Source: SIG603 sp964370775 (lineage in GTDB: Bacteria; Bacillota; Clostridia; Oscillospirales; Acutalibacteraceae). Taken from it: a stretch of 53,475 bases of DNA. The stretch's first letter is position 1; each line of letters begins with the position of its first letter. The notes beneath the pieces were generated by a model. The model was given only the letters and a program-made list of their open reading frames with translations, made no database searches and was not told where the DNA came from. Positions 6,735-14,767 of this stretch are shown one piece after another. A program made the translations under genes and the position numbers. The stretch is taken from NCBI GenBank assembly GCA_964370775.1, contig CAYJKT010000021.1, positions 1-53,475 of the forward strand, read 5' to 3'.

Positions 6735-9559
6735 TGGCATTAAAAAATATAGTAGTCAAAGGTGCTAGAGAGCACAATTTAAAAGATATAGACGTGGAGA
6801 TACCACGAGATAAACTTGTTGTTTTAACAGGACTTTCTGGCTCTGGTAAGTCGTCCCTTGCGTTCGACACAATTTATGCAGAAGGTCAAAGAAGATATGT
6901 TGAAAGCTTGTCTTCTTATGCAAGACAGTTCTTGGGTCAAATGGAAAAACCAGATGTAGACAGCATCGACGGCCTATCCCCTGCTATATCAATTGACCAA
7001 AAAACTACATCAAAAAACCCACGTTCAACAGTTGGTACAGTAACCGAGATTTACGACTACCTAAGACTTATGTATGCAAGAGTTGGCACACCTCACTGCC
7101 CAGTGTGCGGCAGAGAGATTACTCAACAAACCATAGACCAAATTGTTGATAAAGTTTTGACACTTGAAGAAAAAACAAGAATACAAATACTTTCCCCAGT
7201 TGTTAGAGGCAGAAAAGGCGAACACCAAAAGGAATTTGACGCTGCTAAAAAAAGTGGTTATGTTCGTGTTAGAGTTGACGGAATTACTTATGATTTAACC
7301 GAAGTACCTAAGCTTGAGAAAAACAAAAAGCATACTATAGAAATAATAGTTGACAGACTTGTTGTTAAACCAGATATTCGCTCAAGACTTGCAGACTCCT
7401 TAGAAACTGCTATCGGCTTGACTGGTGGCATGGTTATTGTTAACGTGATAGACGGAGAGGACATAACTTTCTCTCAAAATTACGCATGCCCAGAACACGG
7501 AGTTAGTTTAGACGATTTATCCCCACGCATGTTCTCTTTTAACAATCCGTTCGGCGCATGTTCAAAATGTACTGGTTTGGGTGTGTTTATGAAAGTTGAC
7601 CCTAACTTGATTATCCCTAACAAAAAACTTAGCATAAGCAAAGGTGGACTTAAAGCAAGTGGTTGGGCAATGGAGGGAAGCACTATTGCCAACATGTATA
7701 TGAGTGGTCTTGCGAAACACTATAAATTTTCTTTAGATACACCAATTGGTGAACTACCAAAAGAGATTATCGACATTTTGCTTTATGGAACTAAGGGTGA
7801 AAAAATCAAGCTTGTTCGTCAAAACGAATATGGCGAGGGTAAATACACAGCACCTTTTGAGGGTGTTATCAACAACCTTGAAAGACGTTTTAGAGAAACA
7901 CAAAGCTCTTGGATAAAAGAAGAAATTGAAGCGTATATGAGTGCAGTTCCTTGCGACGCTTGCAAAGGAAAAAGGCTTTCTCCGGAATCACTCGCTGTTA
8001 CAGTGGGCGACACTAACATCAGCGATTTATGTGAGTTATCAGTTGGAAATGCACTTGAATTTATAGATAATTTAACTTTTAGCGAACGTAACACAGTTAT
8101 TGCCACTCCAATTGTTAAAGAGATTAAAGAAAGACTAGGATTTTTACAAAGTGTTGGTCTTGAATACCTAACTCTTTCACGTTCATCTGGTACGCTTTCA
8201 GGTGGTGAGAGCCAAAGAATTAGGCTTGCTACAAATATCGGTTCATCACTGATGGGTGTGTTATACATTCTTGATGAACCAAGCATAGGCTTGCACCAAA
8301 GAGACAACCACAAGCTTTTGGCAACTCTGCAAAGACTTAGAGATTTAGGCAACACTGTATTAGTTGTTGAACACGACGAGGACACTATGCTTGCAGCCGA
8401 CCACATCATAGACGTAGGGCCTGGTGCTGGAGTTCATGGTGGTAACATCATTTTCTCTGGCAGTGTGGATAAAATTTTGAAATGCAAAAATTCTATAACT
8501 GGGCAGTATTTAAGTGGCAAAAAATATGTTGAAGTACCTGAGACTACACGTGAGGGCAACGGAAATTCTCTTAAAATTATAGGAGCAAAACACAACAACC
8601 TAAAAAATGTTAATGTTGAAATTCCTCTTGGCAAATTCATTAGCGTTACAGGCGTTTCAGGCTCTGGTAAATCTTCTTTAATTAACGAGATACTTTACAA
8701 AAAGCTATCTGTTGACCTTAATGGTGCAAGGGCAGTTTGTGGTGCTCATAAAGAGATTTTAGGCATAGAACACCTAGACAAAGTTATACAAATCAATCAA
8801 AGCCCTATCGGTAGAACTCCACGTTCAAACCCTGCGACTTACACTGGTTTGTTCACTGATATTCGTGATTTATATGCTAACACAACAGAGGCTAAACTAC
8901 ATGGTTTTGGCCCTGGTAGGTTCTCCTTTAACGTAAAAGGTGGTAGGTGTGAATCTTGCCAAGGTGACGGTATTATTAAAATAGAAATGCACTTTTTACC
9001 TGACGTTTACGTTACTTGTGATGTGTGCAAAGGTAAAAGATATAACCGTGAGACTTTAGAGGTAAAATATAAGGGTAAAAATATTTATGATGTTTTAGAA
9101 ATGACAGTTGAAGAAGGTTTAGAGTTCTTTAAAGATATTCCTAGAATTGCTAAAAAACTGCAAATGCTTCACCATGTTGGTTTAGATTACATCAAAATTG
9201 GCCAACCAGCTACTACATTATCAGGTGGTGAGGCTCAAAGAGTTAAGCTTGCAACAGAGCTTTCTAAGAGAGCAACTGGTAAAACCATTTATATACTAGA
9301 TGAACCTACAACTGGCTTGCATATCGCTGACGTGCACAAGTTAATTCACGTGTTGCACGACCTTGTAGATACAGGTAACACAGTTCTTGTTATTGAGCAT
9401 AACTTAGACCTAATTAAAACTGCTGACCATGTTATCGACATAGGGCCTGAGGGTGGCAGTGGTGGCGGTGAGATAATCGCCACAGGTACTCCTCAACAAA
9501 TTGCAATGTGCGAAAAATCATACACTGGTCAGTACCTAAAAAAAATGCTTAAAATGTAA
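6734..9559 (+). CDS. uvrA: Excinuclease ABC subunit A (UvrA)
   Basis: The DNA-damage sensor ATPase that loads UvrB, 941 residues, full family length. Two ABC modules are visible: an N-terminal Walker A GLSGSGKSS (about residue 32) and a second GVSGSGKSS (about residue 640), each paired with its own LSGGE signature (TLSGGESQRIRLA and TLSGGEAQRVKLA). Structural zinc sites are seen as CPVCGRE, CDACKGKR, CESCQGDG and CDVCKGKR. It starts on the last base of uvrB, and the pair forms a two-gene operon. Confidence 0.98.
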   Translation: MALKNIVVKGAREHNLKDIDVEIPRDKLVVLTGLSGSGKSSLAFDTIYAEGQRRYVESLSSYARQFLGQMEKPDVDSIDGLSPAISIDQKTTSKNPRSTVGTVTEIYDYLRLMYARVGTPHCPVCGREITQQTIDQIVDKVLTLEEKTRIQILSPVVRGRKGEHQKEFDAAKKSGYVRVRVDGITYDLTEVPKLEKNKKHTIEIIVDRLVVKPDIRSRLADSLETAIGLTGGMVIVNVIDGEDITFSQNYACPEHGVSLDDLSPRMFSFNNPFGACSKCTGLGVFMKVDPNLIIPNKKLSISKGGLKASGWAMEGSTIANMYMSGLAKHYKFSLDTPIGELPKEIIDILLYGTKGEKIKLVRQNEYGEGKYTAPFEGVINNLERRFRETQSSWIKEEIEAYMSAVPCDACKGKRLSPESLAVTVGDTNISDLCELSVGNALEFIDNLTFSERNTVIATPIVKEIKERLGFLQSVGLEYLTLSRSSGTLSGGESQRIRLATNIGSSLMGVLYILDEPSIGLHQRDNHKLLATLQRLRDLGNTVLVVEHDEDTMLAADHIIDVGPGAGVHGGNIIFSGSVDKILKCKNSITGQYLSGKKYVEVPETTREGNGNSLKIIGAKHNNLKNVNVEIPLGKFISVTGVSGSGKSSLINEILYKKLSVDLNGARAVCGAHKEILGIEHLDKVIQINQSPIGRTPRSNPATYTGLFTDIRDLYANTTEAKLHGFGPGRFSFNVKGGRCESCQGDGIIKIEMHFLPDVYVTCDVCKGKRYNRETLEVKYKGKNIYDVLEMTVEEGLEFFKDIPRIAKKLQMLHHVGLDYIKIGQPATTLSGGEAQRVKLATELSKRATGKTIYILDEPTTGLHIADVHKLIHVLHDLVDTGNTVLVIEHNLDLIKTADHVIDIGPEGGSGGGEIIATGTPQQIAMCEKSYTGQYLKKMLKM

Positions 9560-9605
9560 TTTGTTCATCTGGTTATCACATACAGGTATATAATATATAT
9601 TTATA

Positions 9606-9636
9606 CTGGCTGATATTATAGCCAGCCGTATATAAT
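9606..9636 (+). other. Short stem and -10 box between uvrA and the DUF5685 gene
   Basis: The 105-nt gap holds a 6-bp stem CTGGCT...AGCCAG (9606-9625) followed by TATAAT at 9631-9636. No U-run follows the stem, so it is not a good terminator. The TATAAT is a plausible -10 box for the next operon, but no matching -35 box is visible at the right distance. Confidence 0.35.
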
Positions 9637-9664
9637 AAAGAATTTTTGAAAGTAGGGTGAAAAT

Positions 9665-10549
9665 GTGTTTGGGTATGTTAGACCCAATAAACCTTTGTTA
9701 CTAGTTAGAGAGTACGAAGAATACAAAGCAGTTTATTGCACACTTTGTAAAGAGCTTGGCAAGCACTATGGCATAATAACACGAATGTCGTTAAACTATG
9801 ATTTATGTTTTTATGCGTTGATTTCACTAAACTATAGCACTTCTTGCCCTAAAGTAAAAAAAGGGCGATGCACCGTCAACCCTGCTAAAGCTTGTAATTA
9901 TATAGATATAGGTGATGACAGCTATAAAAAAGCGGCGGCGCTTACAGTGCTTATGACATACTATAAGCTTATAGATAATGTACAAGACGAGGGCTTTTGG
10001 AAGTCTTTTGCTGCAAAGTTTTTGTTGCTTTTCTTTAAAAGACCTGCAAAAAGAGCTAGCAATGATTATCCTAAAATTGCAGAAGCTTTAAAGCAAATGA
10101 CAGAAGAACAAAACGAGATTGAAAAAGTAGAGAATGCTTCTATTGATGCTTGTGCTGAACCAACTGCAAAAGCATTGAGTGTGATTTTTGAAGATATAAA
10201 CGAAGAACAATCTTTGATTTTAAACAGACTAGGCTACTTTTTAGGCAAATGGGTTTACACAATGGACGCTGCCGACGATTTAAAAAATGATGTGAAAGAC
10301 GGTAGCTTTAACCCATTTATATCATATATGAAAAACCATGATATCGACTTAAACGACAGCGAAAAAGTTGAATCCGAATGTAACGAAGTTCTAAACAGCA
10401 ATGTTTCAATGCTAATACCTCCGTTAAATTTACTTAATGAGGGAAGGCACATTAATATAATAGAAAATGTAATTAATTTAGGTTTACCACAGGTGCAAAA
10501 AGAGATTTTATTTTTGCATATTCACGAAAAAGAGAGGAAGAAATTTTAA
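9665..10549 (+). CDS. DUF5685 family protein
   Basis: A 294-residue soluble-looking protein that starts with FGYVRPNKPLLLVREYEEYK and then CTLCKELGKHYG, the conserved N-terminal signature of DUF5685, found mainly in Clostridia and of unknown function. A second cysteine cluster (KKGRCTVNPAKACNY) follows near residues 63-77, so metal binding is possible. A GTG start is used, with AGTAGGGTG just upstream. The TAA overlaps the ATG of the J-domain gene, which suggests that the product works with the co-translated chaperone-like protein. A prenyltransferase-like helical fold is conceivable but unproven. Confidence 0.8.
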   Translation: MFGYVRPNKPLLLVREYEEYKAVYCTLCKELGKHYGIITRMSLNYDLCFYALISLNYSTSCPKVKKGRCTVNPAKACNYIDIGDDSYKKAAALTVLMTYYKLIDNVQDEGFWKSFAAKFLLLFFKRPAKRASNDYPKIAEALKQMTEEQNEIEKVENASIDACAEPTAKALSVIFEDINEEQSLILNRLGYFLGKWVYTMDAADDLKNDVKDGSFNPFISYMKNHDIDLNDSEKVESECNEVLNSNVSMLIPPLNLLNEGRHINIIENVINLGLPQVQKEILFLHIHEKERKKF

Positions 10550-11175
10550 TGTCAGATCCATACAAGGTACTTGGTGTTAGCCATAATGCAACCGATAGTG
10601 AGATAAAAGACGCTTATAGAAAACTAGCTAAAAAATATCACCCAGACCAATACGCAGATAGCCCACTTGCAGACCTTGCAGACGAAAAAATGAAAGAGAT
10701 TAACGAGGCTTATGACGAAATAGTTGCAAGAAAGAAAAATAAATCCACAGGTGGTTTCGCTGGAAACACTGGTGGTCACTATTCTTCTAATTCTTCATCT
10801 AATTATGTAGATGTTAGAAACTTTATTAACAGTGGCAGAATTGCAGATGCTGAACAGATACTTAACGGAGTTCCTGTTGACAGACGTAATGCAGAGTGGT
10901 TTTTCTTAAAAGGTTCTGTTCTATATAGACGTGGTTGGCTATCCGAGGCTCGTGACCATTTCTCCAGAGCATGCCAAATGGATCCGTCAAACATGGAGTA
11001 CCGTAACGCTATGAACCAATCTATGAACCAAAGAAGTGGCTCTTATGGTGGTTATAATCCCAACTATAACAGAGGTAATGTTGGTGGTTGCAACAGTTGC
11101 GACATGTGTTCTACTTTAATTTGTGCAGACTGTTGCTGTGAATGTATGGGCGGAGACCTAATTGGGTGCTGTTAA
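10549..11175 (+). CDS. J-domain (DnaJ-like) protein with TPR-like region and Cys-rich tail
   Basis: A 208-residue protein. The N-terminal J domain (residues 3-65) has the essential HPD motif at residues 31-33, so it should stimulate an Hsp70 (DnaK) ATPase. A low-complexity Gly/Ser linker follows, then a TPR-like helical segment (about residues 120-160, WFFLKGSVLYRRG), and a tail with ten cysteines in the last 27 residues (CNSCDMCSTL...CADCCCEC). It lacks the zinc-finger and substrate domains of true DnaJ. It overlaps the DUF5685 gene by 1 nt and is followed at once by a membrane protein gene. Client and metal content are unknown. Confidence 0.85.
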   Translation: MSDPYKVLGVSHNATDSEIKDAYRKLAKKYHPDQYADSPLADLADEKMKEINEAYDEIVARKKNKSTGGFAGNTGGHYSSNSSSNYVDVRNFINSGRIADAEQILNGVPVDRRNAEWFFLKGSVLYRRGWLSEARDHFSRACQMDPSNMEYRNAMNQSMNQRSGSYGGYNPNYNRGNVGGCNSCDMCSTLICADCCCECMGGDLIGCC

Positions 11176-11176
11176 T

Positions 11177-11713
11177 ATGAAAAACAGTGTTAAAATAGCT
11201 TTTAGTGGGGTGTTTGCATCTCTTGCAATAGTAATTATGTTACTTGCAGGTGTAATACCATCTGCTACACTGAGCCTACCGGCAGTTGCTGGTTGTGTTT
11301 TCATACCAATCGCAGCAGAAATATCTCAAAAATGGGCATACCTTGCCTTTGGCGTGGTTGCTGTGTTGTCGTTTTTTTTAACAGCAGACAGAAACGCTTT
11401 TCTAATATTCACCTTATTTTTTGGGTATTATCCAATACTTTTTGCCACACTAAGCAAGATAAAAAATATAGTTATCGCATACCTTGCAAAAGTAATTTTA
11501 TTCAGCGTTGCAATTATAGTCGACTACTTAGCAGTTACTTTTATATTCGGAATACCAGTAGAATCCATAGACTTTTTAGGAGAATATGCACTGCCTATAT
11601 TATTTATAATGGCACTTGCCGTGTTTATCCTATATGACTTTGCGTTAAAAGGTATGATAAACGTATATTTTATAAGATTTAGACCTTTATTCACAAAAAT
11701 ATTAAGAAGATAA
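11177..11713 (+). CDS. Integral membrane protein, ECF S-component-like, unknown substrate
   Basis: A 178-residue, very hydrophobic protein with about five to six membrane segments. Features such as the basic start MKNSVKIAFSGVFASL and the mid-protein FFGYYPILFATLSK recall small clostridial membrane proteins with an ECF-type S-component look. No substrate can be named. The ATG at 11177 is 1 nt after the J-domain gene's stop. A TTG at 11162 has a better-placed GGAG and cannot be excluded, which would add five residues. Third gene of the DUF5685/J-domain operon, ending at a terminator. Confidence 0.7.
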   Translation: MKNSVKIAFSGVFASLAIVIMLLAGVIPSATLSLPAVAGCVFIPIAAEISQKWAYLAFGVVAVLSFFLTADRNAFLIFTLFFGYYPILFATLSKIKNIVIAYLAKVILFSVAIIVDYLAVTFIFGIPVESIDFLGEYALPILFIMALAVFILYDFALKGMINVYFIRFRPLFTKILRR

Positions 11714-11721
11714 CTATTGTA

Positions 11722-11750
11722 TTGTCAAATAGTAATTTATATGGTATAAT
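11722..11750 (+). promoter_or_regulatory. Promoter of the 264-residue conserved gene
   Basis: TTGTCA, 17-nt spacer, exact TATAAT (11745-11750). The -10 box overlaps the left arm of the terminator of the upstream operon. Confidence 0.7.
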
Positions 11751-11786
11751 TAGCTTTGTTGGTGTTTACAAAGCTAATTTTATATT
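11748..11786 (+). terminator. Terminator of the DUF5685/J-domain operon
   Basis: A 12-bp perfect stem (AATTAGCTTTGT paired with ACAAAGCTAATT), an 8-nt loop, then TTTATATTT. The stem's left arm shares bases with the next gene's -10 box. Confidence 0.75.
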
Positions 11787-11796
11787 TAAACACCAA
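11759..11796 (+). promoter_or_regulatory. Alternative 5'-UTR hairpin overlapping the terminator loop
   Basis: TTGGTGTTTA (11759-11768) is perfectly complementary to TAAACACCAA (11787-11796). The left arm is the loop of the terminator hairpin. RNA started at the 11722-11750 promoter would lack the terminator's left arm and could form this 10-bp hairpin at its 5' end, whereas read-through RNA could form the terminator or a pseudoknot. Confidence 0.5.
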
Positions 11797-11848
11797 TACA
11801 CTAAAATAAAAACTAGTTAAAATATATATAATTTTGGAGATGATAATT

Positions 11849-12643
11849 TTGGATCGTGCACAAGCATTTGCAGTAATACAAGATAAACTATGGGCTACAC
11901 TTGAAAAACAAGGTTTTTCAGAAGCAGAAAGCTACACAGAAGATGATAGTAGTGGCGTCATTTACAAATCAGAAGCTACAGCTTATGGTGTGTTATATAA
12001 CAAAACAAAAAAATGTTTTGAGCTTAAAACTACAATTTTAGATGAAGACAACAACCCTACTGACTGGAAAAGCCTTTCTCAATGGTTGTTTGATTTTTCA
12101 AATTCAGAGAGAAGCGATGCTGAAAGCATTGGTAATGACTTCTCAGATATCGTTACAGGCCCTAAGGTAAAAAGAAATGTTAATGAAATCACAAAACCAA
12201 AACGTAAAAAATCAGACGAAACCAACGTTGACCCACTTTTCTTCTATAACCGTTTTGTTGCTGTTTTCCCAGACCTTAAAGAAGCTATGAACCAAGAGAA
12301 AATCGTTTTTGGTCAAGTACGTTTTGCTACTTTAACTAAAGAAGTTCTAGCTGGCAAATGTGAAATTCTTGCTAAGAGCAAGGGTGCTGGTTTTGAGAGA
12401 ATGTGCGAAATCTTTAATGACATGTACAAAGATGGTGACGTTGATGTTAGAGCTATAATTATCCATGGTATTTTTAACGAGCTAAGTGAAGAAGCTATGG
12501 CGAATATGAAAGAGTCTTTCAGCGACGAGCTTAAAAAACTTACTCCAATTTCAAGAAAATTAAAAGGTAAAACAATTAAACCTATTAAAAAGAAAAAACA
12601 GAACCAAATTGTTGCTACAGCTTTAAACAACGCAAATAAATAA
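11849..12643 (+). CDS. Conserved hypothetical protein, 264 residues
   Basis: No family recognised. It is a soluble protein with an acidic, helical N-terminal half, a basic linker (KPKRKKSD, about residues 116-123), a central helical segment (DPLFFYNRFVAVFPDLKEAM) and a Lys-rich C-terminus (KKKKQNQ). There are no membrane segments or signal peptide. The TTG start at 11849 fits GGAGATGA placed 8 nt upstream. The in-frame ATG at 11840 would directly abut the GGAG and is unlikely. It is monocistronic, with its own promoter and a strong downstream hairpin. The basic tail suggests nucleic acid or ribosome contact, which is only a guess. Confidence 0.7.
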   Translation: MDRAQAFAVIQDKLWATLEKQGFSEAESYTEDDSSGVIYKSEATAYGVLYNKTKKCFELKTTILDEDNNPTDWKSLSQWLFDFSNSERSDAESIGNDFSDIVTGPKVKRNVNEITKPKRKKSDETNVDPLFFYNRFVAVFPDLKEAMNQEKIVFGQVRFATLTKEVLAGKCEILAKSKGAGFERMCEIFNDMYKDGDVDVRAIIIHGIFNELSEEAMANMKESFSDELKKLTPISRKLKGKTIKPIKKKKQNQIVATALNNANK

Positions 12644-12651
12644 TGACATAC

Positions 12652-12724
12652 AGGGTTTGCCTGTGCTTCGATACCTAAGGCATTTATCTTAGGTTTTCAC
12701 GCATAGACAAACCCTCTTTTTATT
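12652..12724 (+). terminator. Long branched terminator hairpin
   Basis: Outer stem AGGGTTTG (12652-12659) pairs with CAAACCCT (12708-12715) and continues inward through GCCTGTGC against GCATAGAC. An inner stem CCTAAG/CTTAGG (12674-12679, 12688-12693) caps it. CTTTTTATTTT follows. It is unusually large for a simple terminator. Confidence 0.75.
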
Positions 12725-12753
12725 TTCAAATATAAAAACAAAAGGAGCAAAAC

Positions 12754-13410
12754 ATGACAAAGAAAATTACCGACATAGTTCTGGGATTAGCAATATGTAT
12801 TTTCATTCTCAGTTTTTCAACAGTGACTACATTGAATCACAGAGATTTATATTATGCTGATGCAGAAAAATATCAAGTACATGAAACAGTGGGATTAACG
12901 CTTGATGAAGTAAAAGAAAATTACGATGTTCTAATAGATTATAACAGCCTTTTGGGTGGTGGCGAACTGGTTTTCCCAGATTTTTACATGTCCGAGGGTG
13001 GAGAAATTCATTTTGAAGAAGTTAGAGCAATATTTGTCGGTATACAAATTATGGCAATCATCACTTTTTTCGTTTTGATATTAGGTTTTGGAATAAAAAT
13101 CAAGAACCATGAATACAAGTTTTTGCTATATGGCAGTGTTGCAACTGTTGTTATACCTTTGGTGCTTGGAATTGCAGTGGCTATAAACTGGGAGTGGGCT
13201 TTTGTTACATTCCACGAAATTGCTTTTAGCAACGATTACTGGATCTTCGACCCTAATCTTGACCCTGTTATAATGATTTTACCTAGTGAATTTTTTATGC
13301 ACTGTGCTATAATGATAGTTACAATCGCGCTTGTTTTAAGTGCTGTATGTGCATTCCTATTTTATGTATTAAAAAGACGTAATATAAATAAACTAAACGA
13401 AAAAACATGA
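12754..13410 (+). CDS. DUF1461 / TIGR01906 family membrane protein
   Basis: A 218-residue integral membrane protein with four predicted helices: about residues 7-27, 92-112, 124-144 and 186-207. The extracytoplasmic loop holds a HETVGLTLDEV stretch. A later FSNDYWIFDPNLDPVIMILP segment with a following EFF matches the DUF1461 signature (a tryptophan, DP and LP pattern). The family is common in Gram-positive bacteria and has no assigned function. A good AGGAGC ribosome site lies 8 nt upstream. It seems to be transcribed alone after the terminator at 12652-12724. Confidence 0.75.
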   Translation: MTKKITDIVLGLAICIFILSFSTVTTLNHRDLYYADAEKYQVHETVGLTLDEVKENYDVLIDYNSLLGGGELVFPDFYMSEGGEIHFEEVRAIFVGIQIMAIITFFVLILGFGIKIKNHEYKFLLYGSVATVVIPLVLGIAVAINWEWAFVTFHEIAFSNDYWIFDPNLDPVIMILPSEFFMHCAIMIVTIALVLSAVCAFLFYVLKRRNINKLNEKT

Positions 13411-13489
13411 TTTTATTATATAAAATATTTTACATAATAGAATTAAATGTAGCATATTGAACAAAAATTAATTTATATGTAGAAAACAG

Positions 13490-13518
13490 TTGAATAATAA
13501 ACCTATTCGATGTATAAT
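13490..13518 (+). promoter_or_regulatory. Promoter of the aldo/keto reductase gene
   Basis: TTGAAT, 17-nt spacer, exact TATAAT (13513-13518), with the start codon 33 nt further on. Confidence 0.75.
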
Positions 13519-13550
13519 CAAATTAAATAACAGATTGGAGAATTAAAATT

Positions 13551-14681
13551 ATGCAATATCGTAAATTTGGTAATACTGGTGTAATGATATCGGCTCTAGG
13601 TTTTGGCTGTATGCGCTTTCCAGAAATTGAAAAAGACGGTGAGTTCACTATCGACCAACCAAAAGTAACTGAAATGATTTTAGAAGCATATAATTCAGGA
13701 GTAAACTATTATGACACTGCTCCTTATTACTGCCATTCAAATTCAGAGGCAGCTCTTGGCGAAGCCGTAAAAGATTTTAGAGATAAAATTTATATCTCAA
13801 CAAAATCTCCTTTAGGAAACGTAAATAAAAAAGAAGATTTCGAAGCTCTACTAGATAACAGCTTGAAAAATTTAAAAACAGACTATATTGATTTCTACCA
13901 CTTCTGGGGTATAGACAAAGATTACTTTGATAATAAAATTATGAAGTTTGGCTTGATTGAAGAAGCTTTAAGACTAAAAGAATCTGGCAAAATACGCCAT
14001 ATTTCATTCTCTTTCCACGATAAACCAGAAAATATTAAATATATTATTGATACAGGCAAAGTGTTGGAATCGCTACTTGTTCAATATAATTTAATCGACC
14101 GTTCTAACGAAGAAATGATAGAATATGCAGTGTCTCAAGGACTAGGTGTTGTATCTATGGGTCCTGTTGCAGGTGGCAGACTTGCAGCACCAACAGATAT
14201 ATACAAAAAACTAACAGGTAAGGATCCTATCGCTACTTATGAGCTTGCTTTTAAATTCGTTTTAGGTAACGAAAATATTGGTTGTGCATTAAGTGGAATG
14301 GGCACTCTTGAAATGGTAAAACAAAATGTTGCTATTGCAAGTTTAGAAGAACCTATGACAAAAACTGAGCACGACAGTATTAGAGAATCTATTGACAACC
14401 TCAAAAAGTTCTCTGAGCTATATTGCACAGGCTGTCACTACTGCCAACCATGTCCATGTTCAATTGATATAGCAAAAATTTTTGGCGCTTATAATACATA
14501 TAATGTATATGGTTTAACAGAAAGTGGTTTAACAACCTACCAAAGTTACACTAAAGATAACCCAGGGCACACTGTTCAAGATTGCATTGATTGTGGTGCA
14601 TGTGAAGATAGATGTCCTCAACATCTAAACATTAGGAGCTTACTAAAAATGGTAGACGAAAAACTAGGCGTTAGAGCTTAA
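13551..14681 (+). CDS. Aldo/keto reductase with C-terminal 4Fe-4S ferredoxin-like domain
   Basis: A 376-residue cytoplasmic oxidoreductase. Residues 1-280 are an aldo/keto reductase TIM barrel: RKFGNTGVMISALGFGCMR at the start, YDTAPYYCHSNSE holding the conserved Asp and Tyr, the lysine in YISTKSPL and the histidine in DFYHFWG. The C-terminus has two cysteine clusters, CTGCHYCQPCPCSI and CIDCGACEDRCPQ, which would bind Fe-S clusters. This fused type is frequent in anaerobes and its substrate is generally unknown. GGAG lies 11 nt before the ATG. It has its own promoter and terminator, so it is monocistronic. Confidence 0.9.
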   Translation: MQYRKFGNTGVMISALGFGCMRFPEIEKDGEFTIDQPKVTEMILEAYNSGVNYYDTAPYYCHSNSEAALGEAVKDFRDKIYISTKSPLGNVNKKEDFEALLDNSLKNLKTDYIDFYHFWGIDKDYFDNKIMKFGLIEEALRLKESGKIRHISFSFHDKPENIKYIIDTGKVLESLLVQYNLIDRSNEEMIEYAVSQGLGVVSMGPVAGGRLAAPTDIYKKLTGKDPIATYELAFKFVLGNENIGCALSGMGTLEMVKQNVAIASLEEPMTKTEHDSIRESIDNLKKFSELYCTGCHYCQPCPCSIDIAKIFGAYNTYNVYGLTESGLTTYQSYTKDNPGHTVQDCIDCGACEDRCPQHLNIRSLLKMVDEKLGVRA

Positions 14682-14689
14682 AAATAAGG

Positions 14690-14731
14690 AGGGCGTGACG
14701 AAACAAACTATTTTGTCACGCTCTTTTTCTT
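14690..14731 (+). terminator. Terminator of the aldo/keto reductase gene
   Basis: GCGTGAC (14693-14699) pairs with GTCACGC (14715-14721), extended by flanking A/U pairs in the loop, followed by TCTTTTTCTTT. Confidence 0.85.
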
Positions 14732-14767
14732 TACATATTATAGTATAAAAAGTTAGAGGAGTATGTT

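Noticed and set aside
7819..8409. A 196-codon open frame opposite uvrA
   Set aside because: Antisense to a highly conserved gene, with no recognisable domain or ribosome site.
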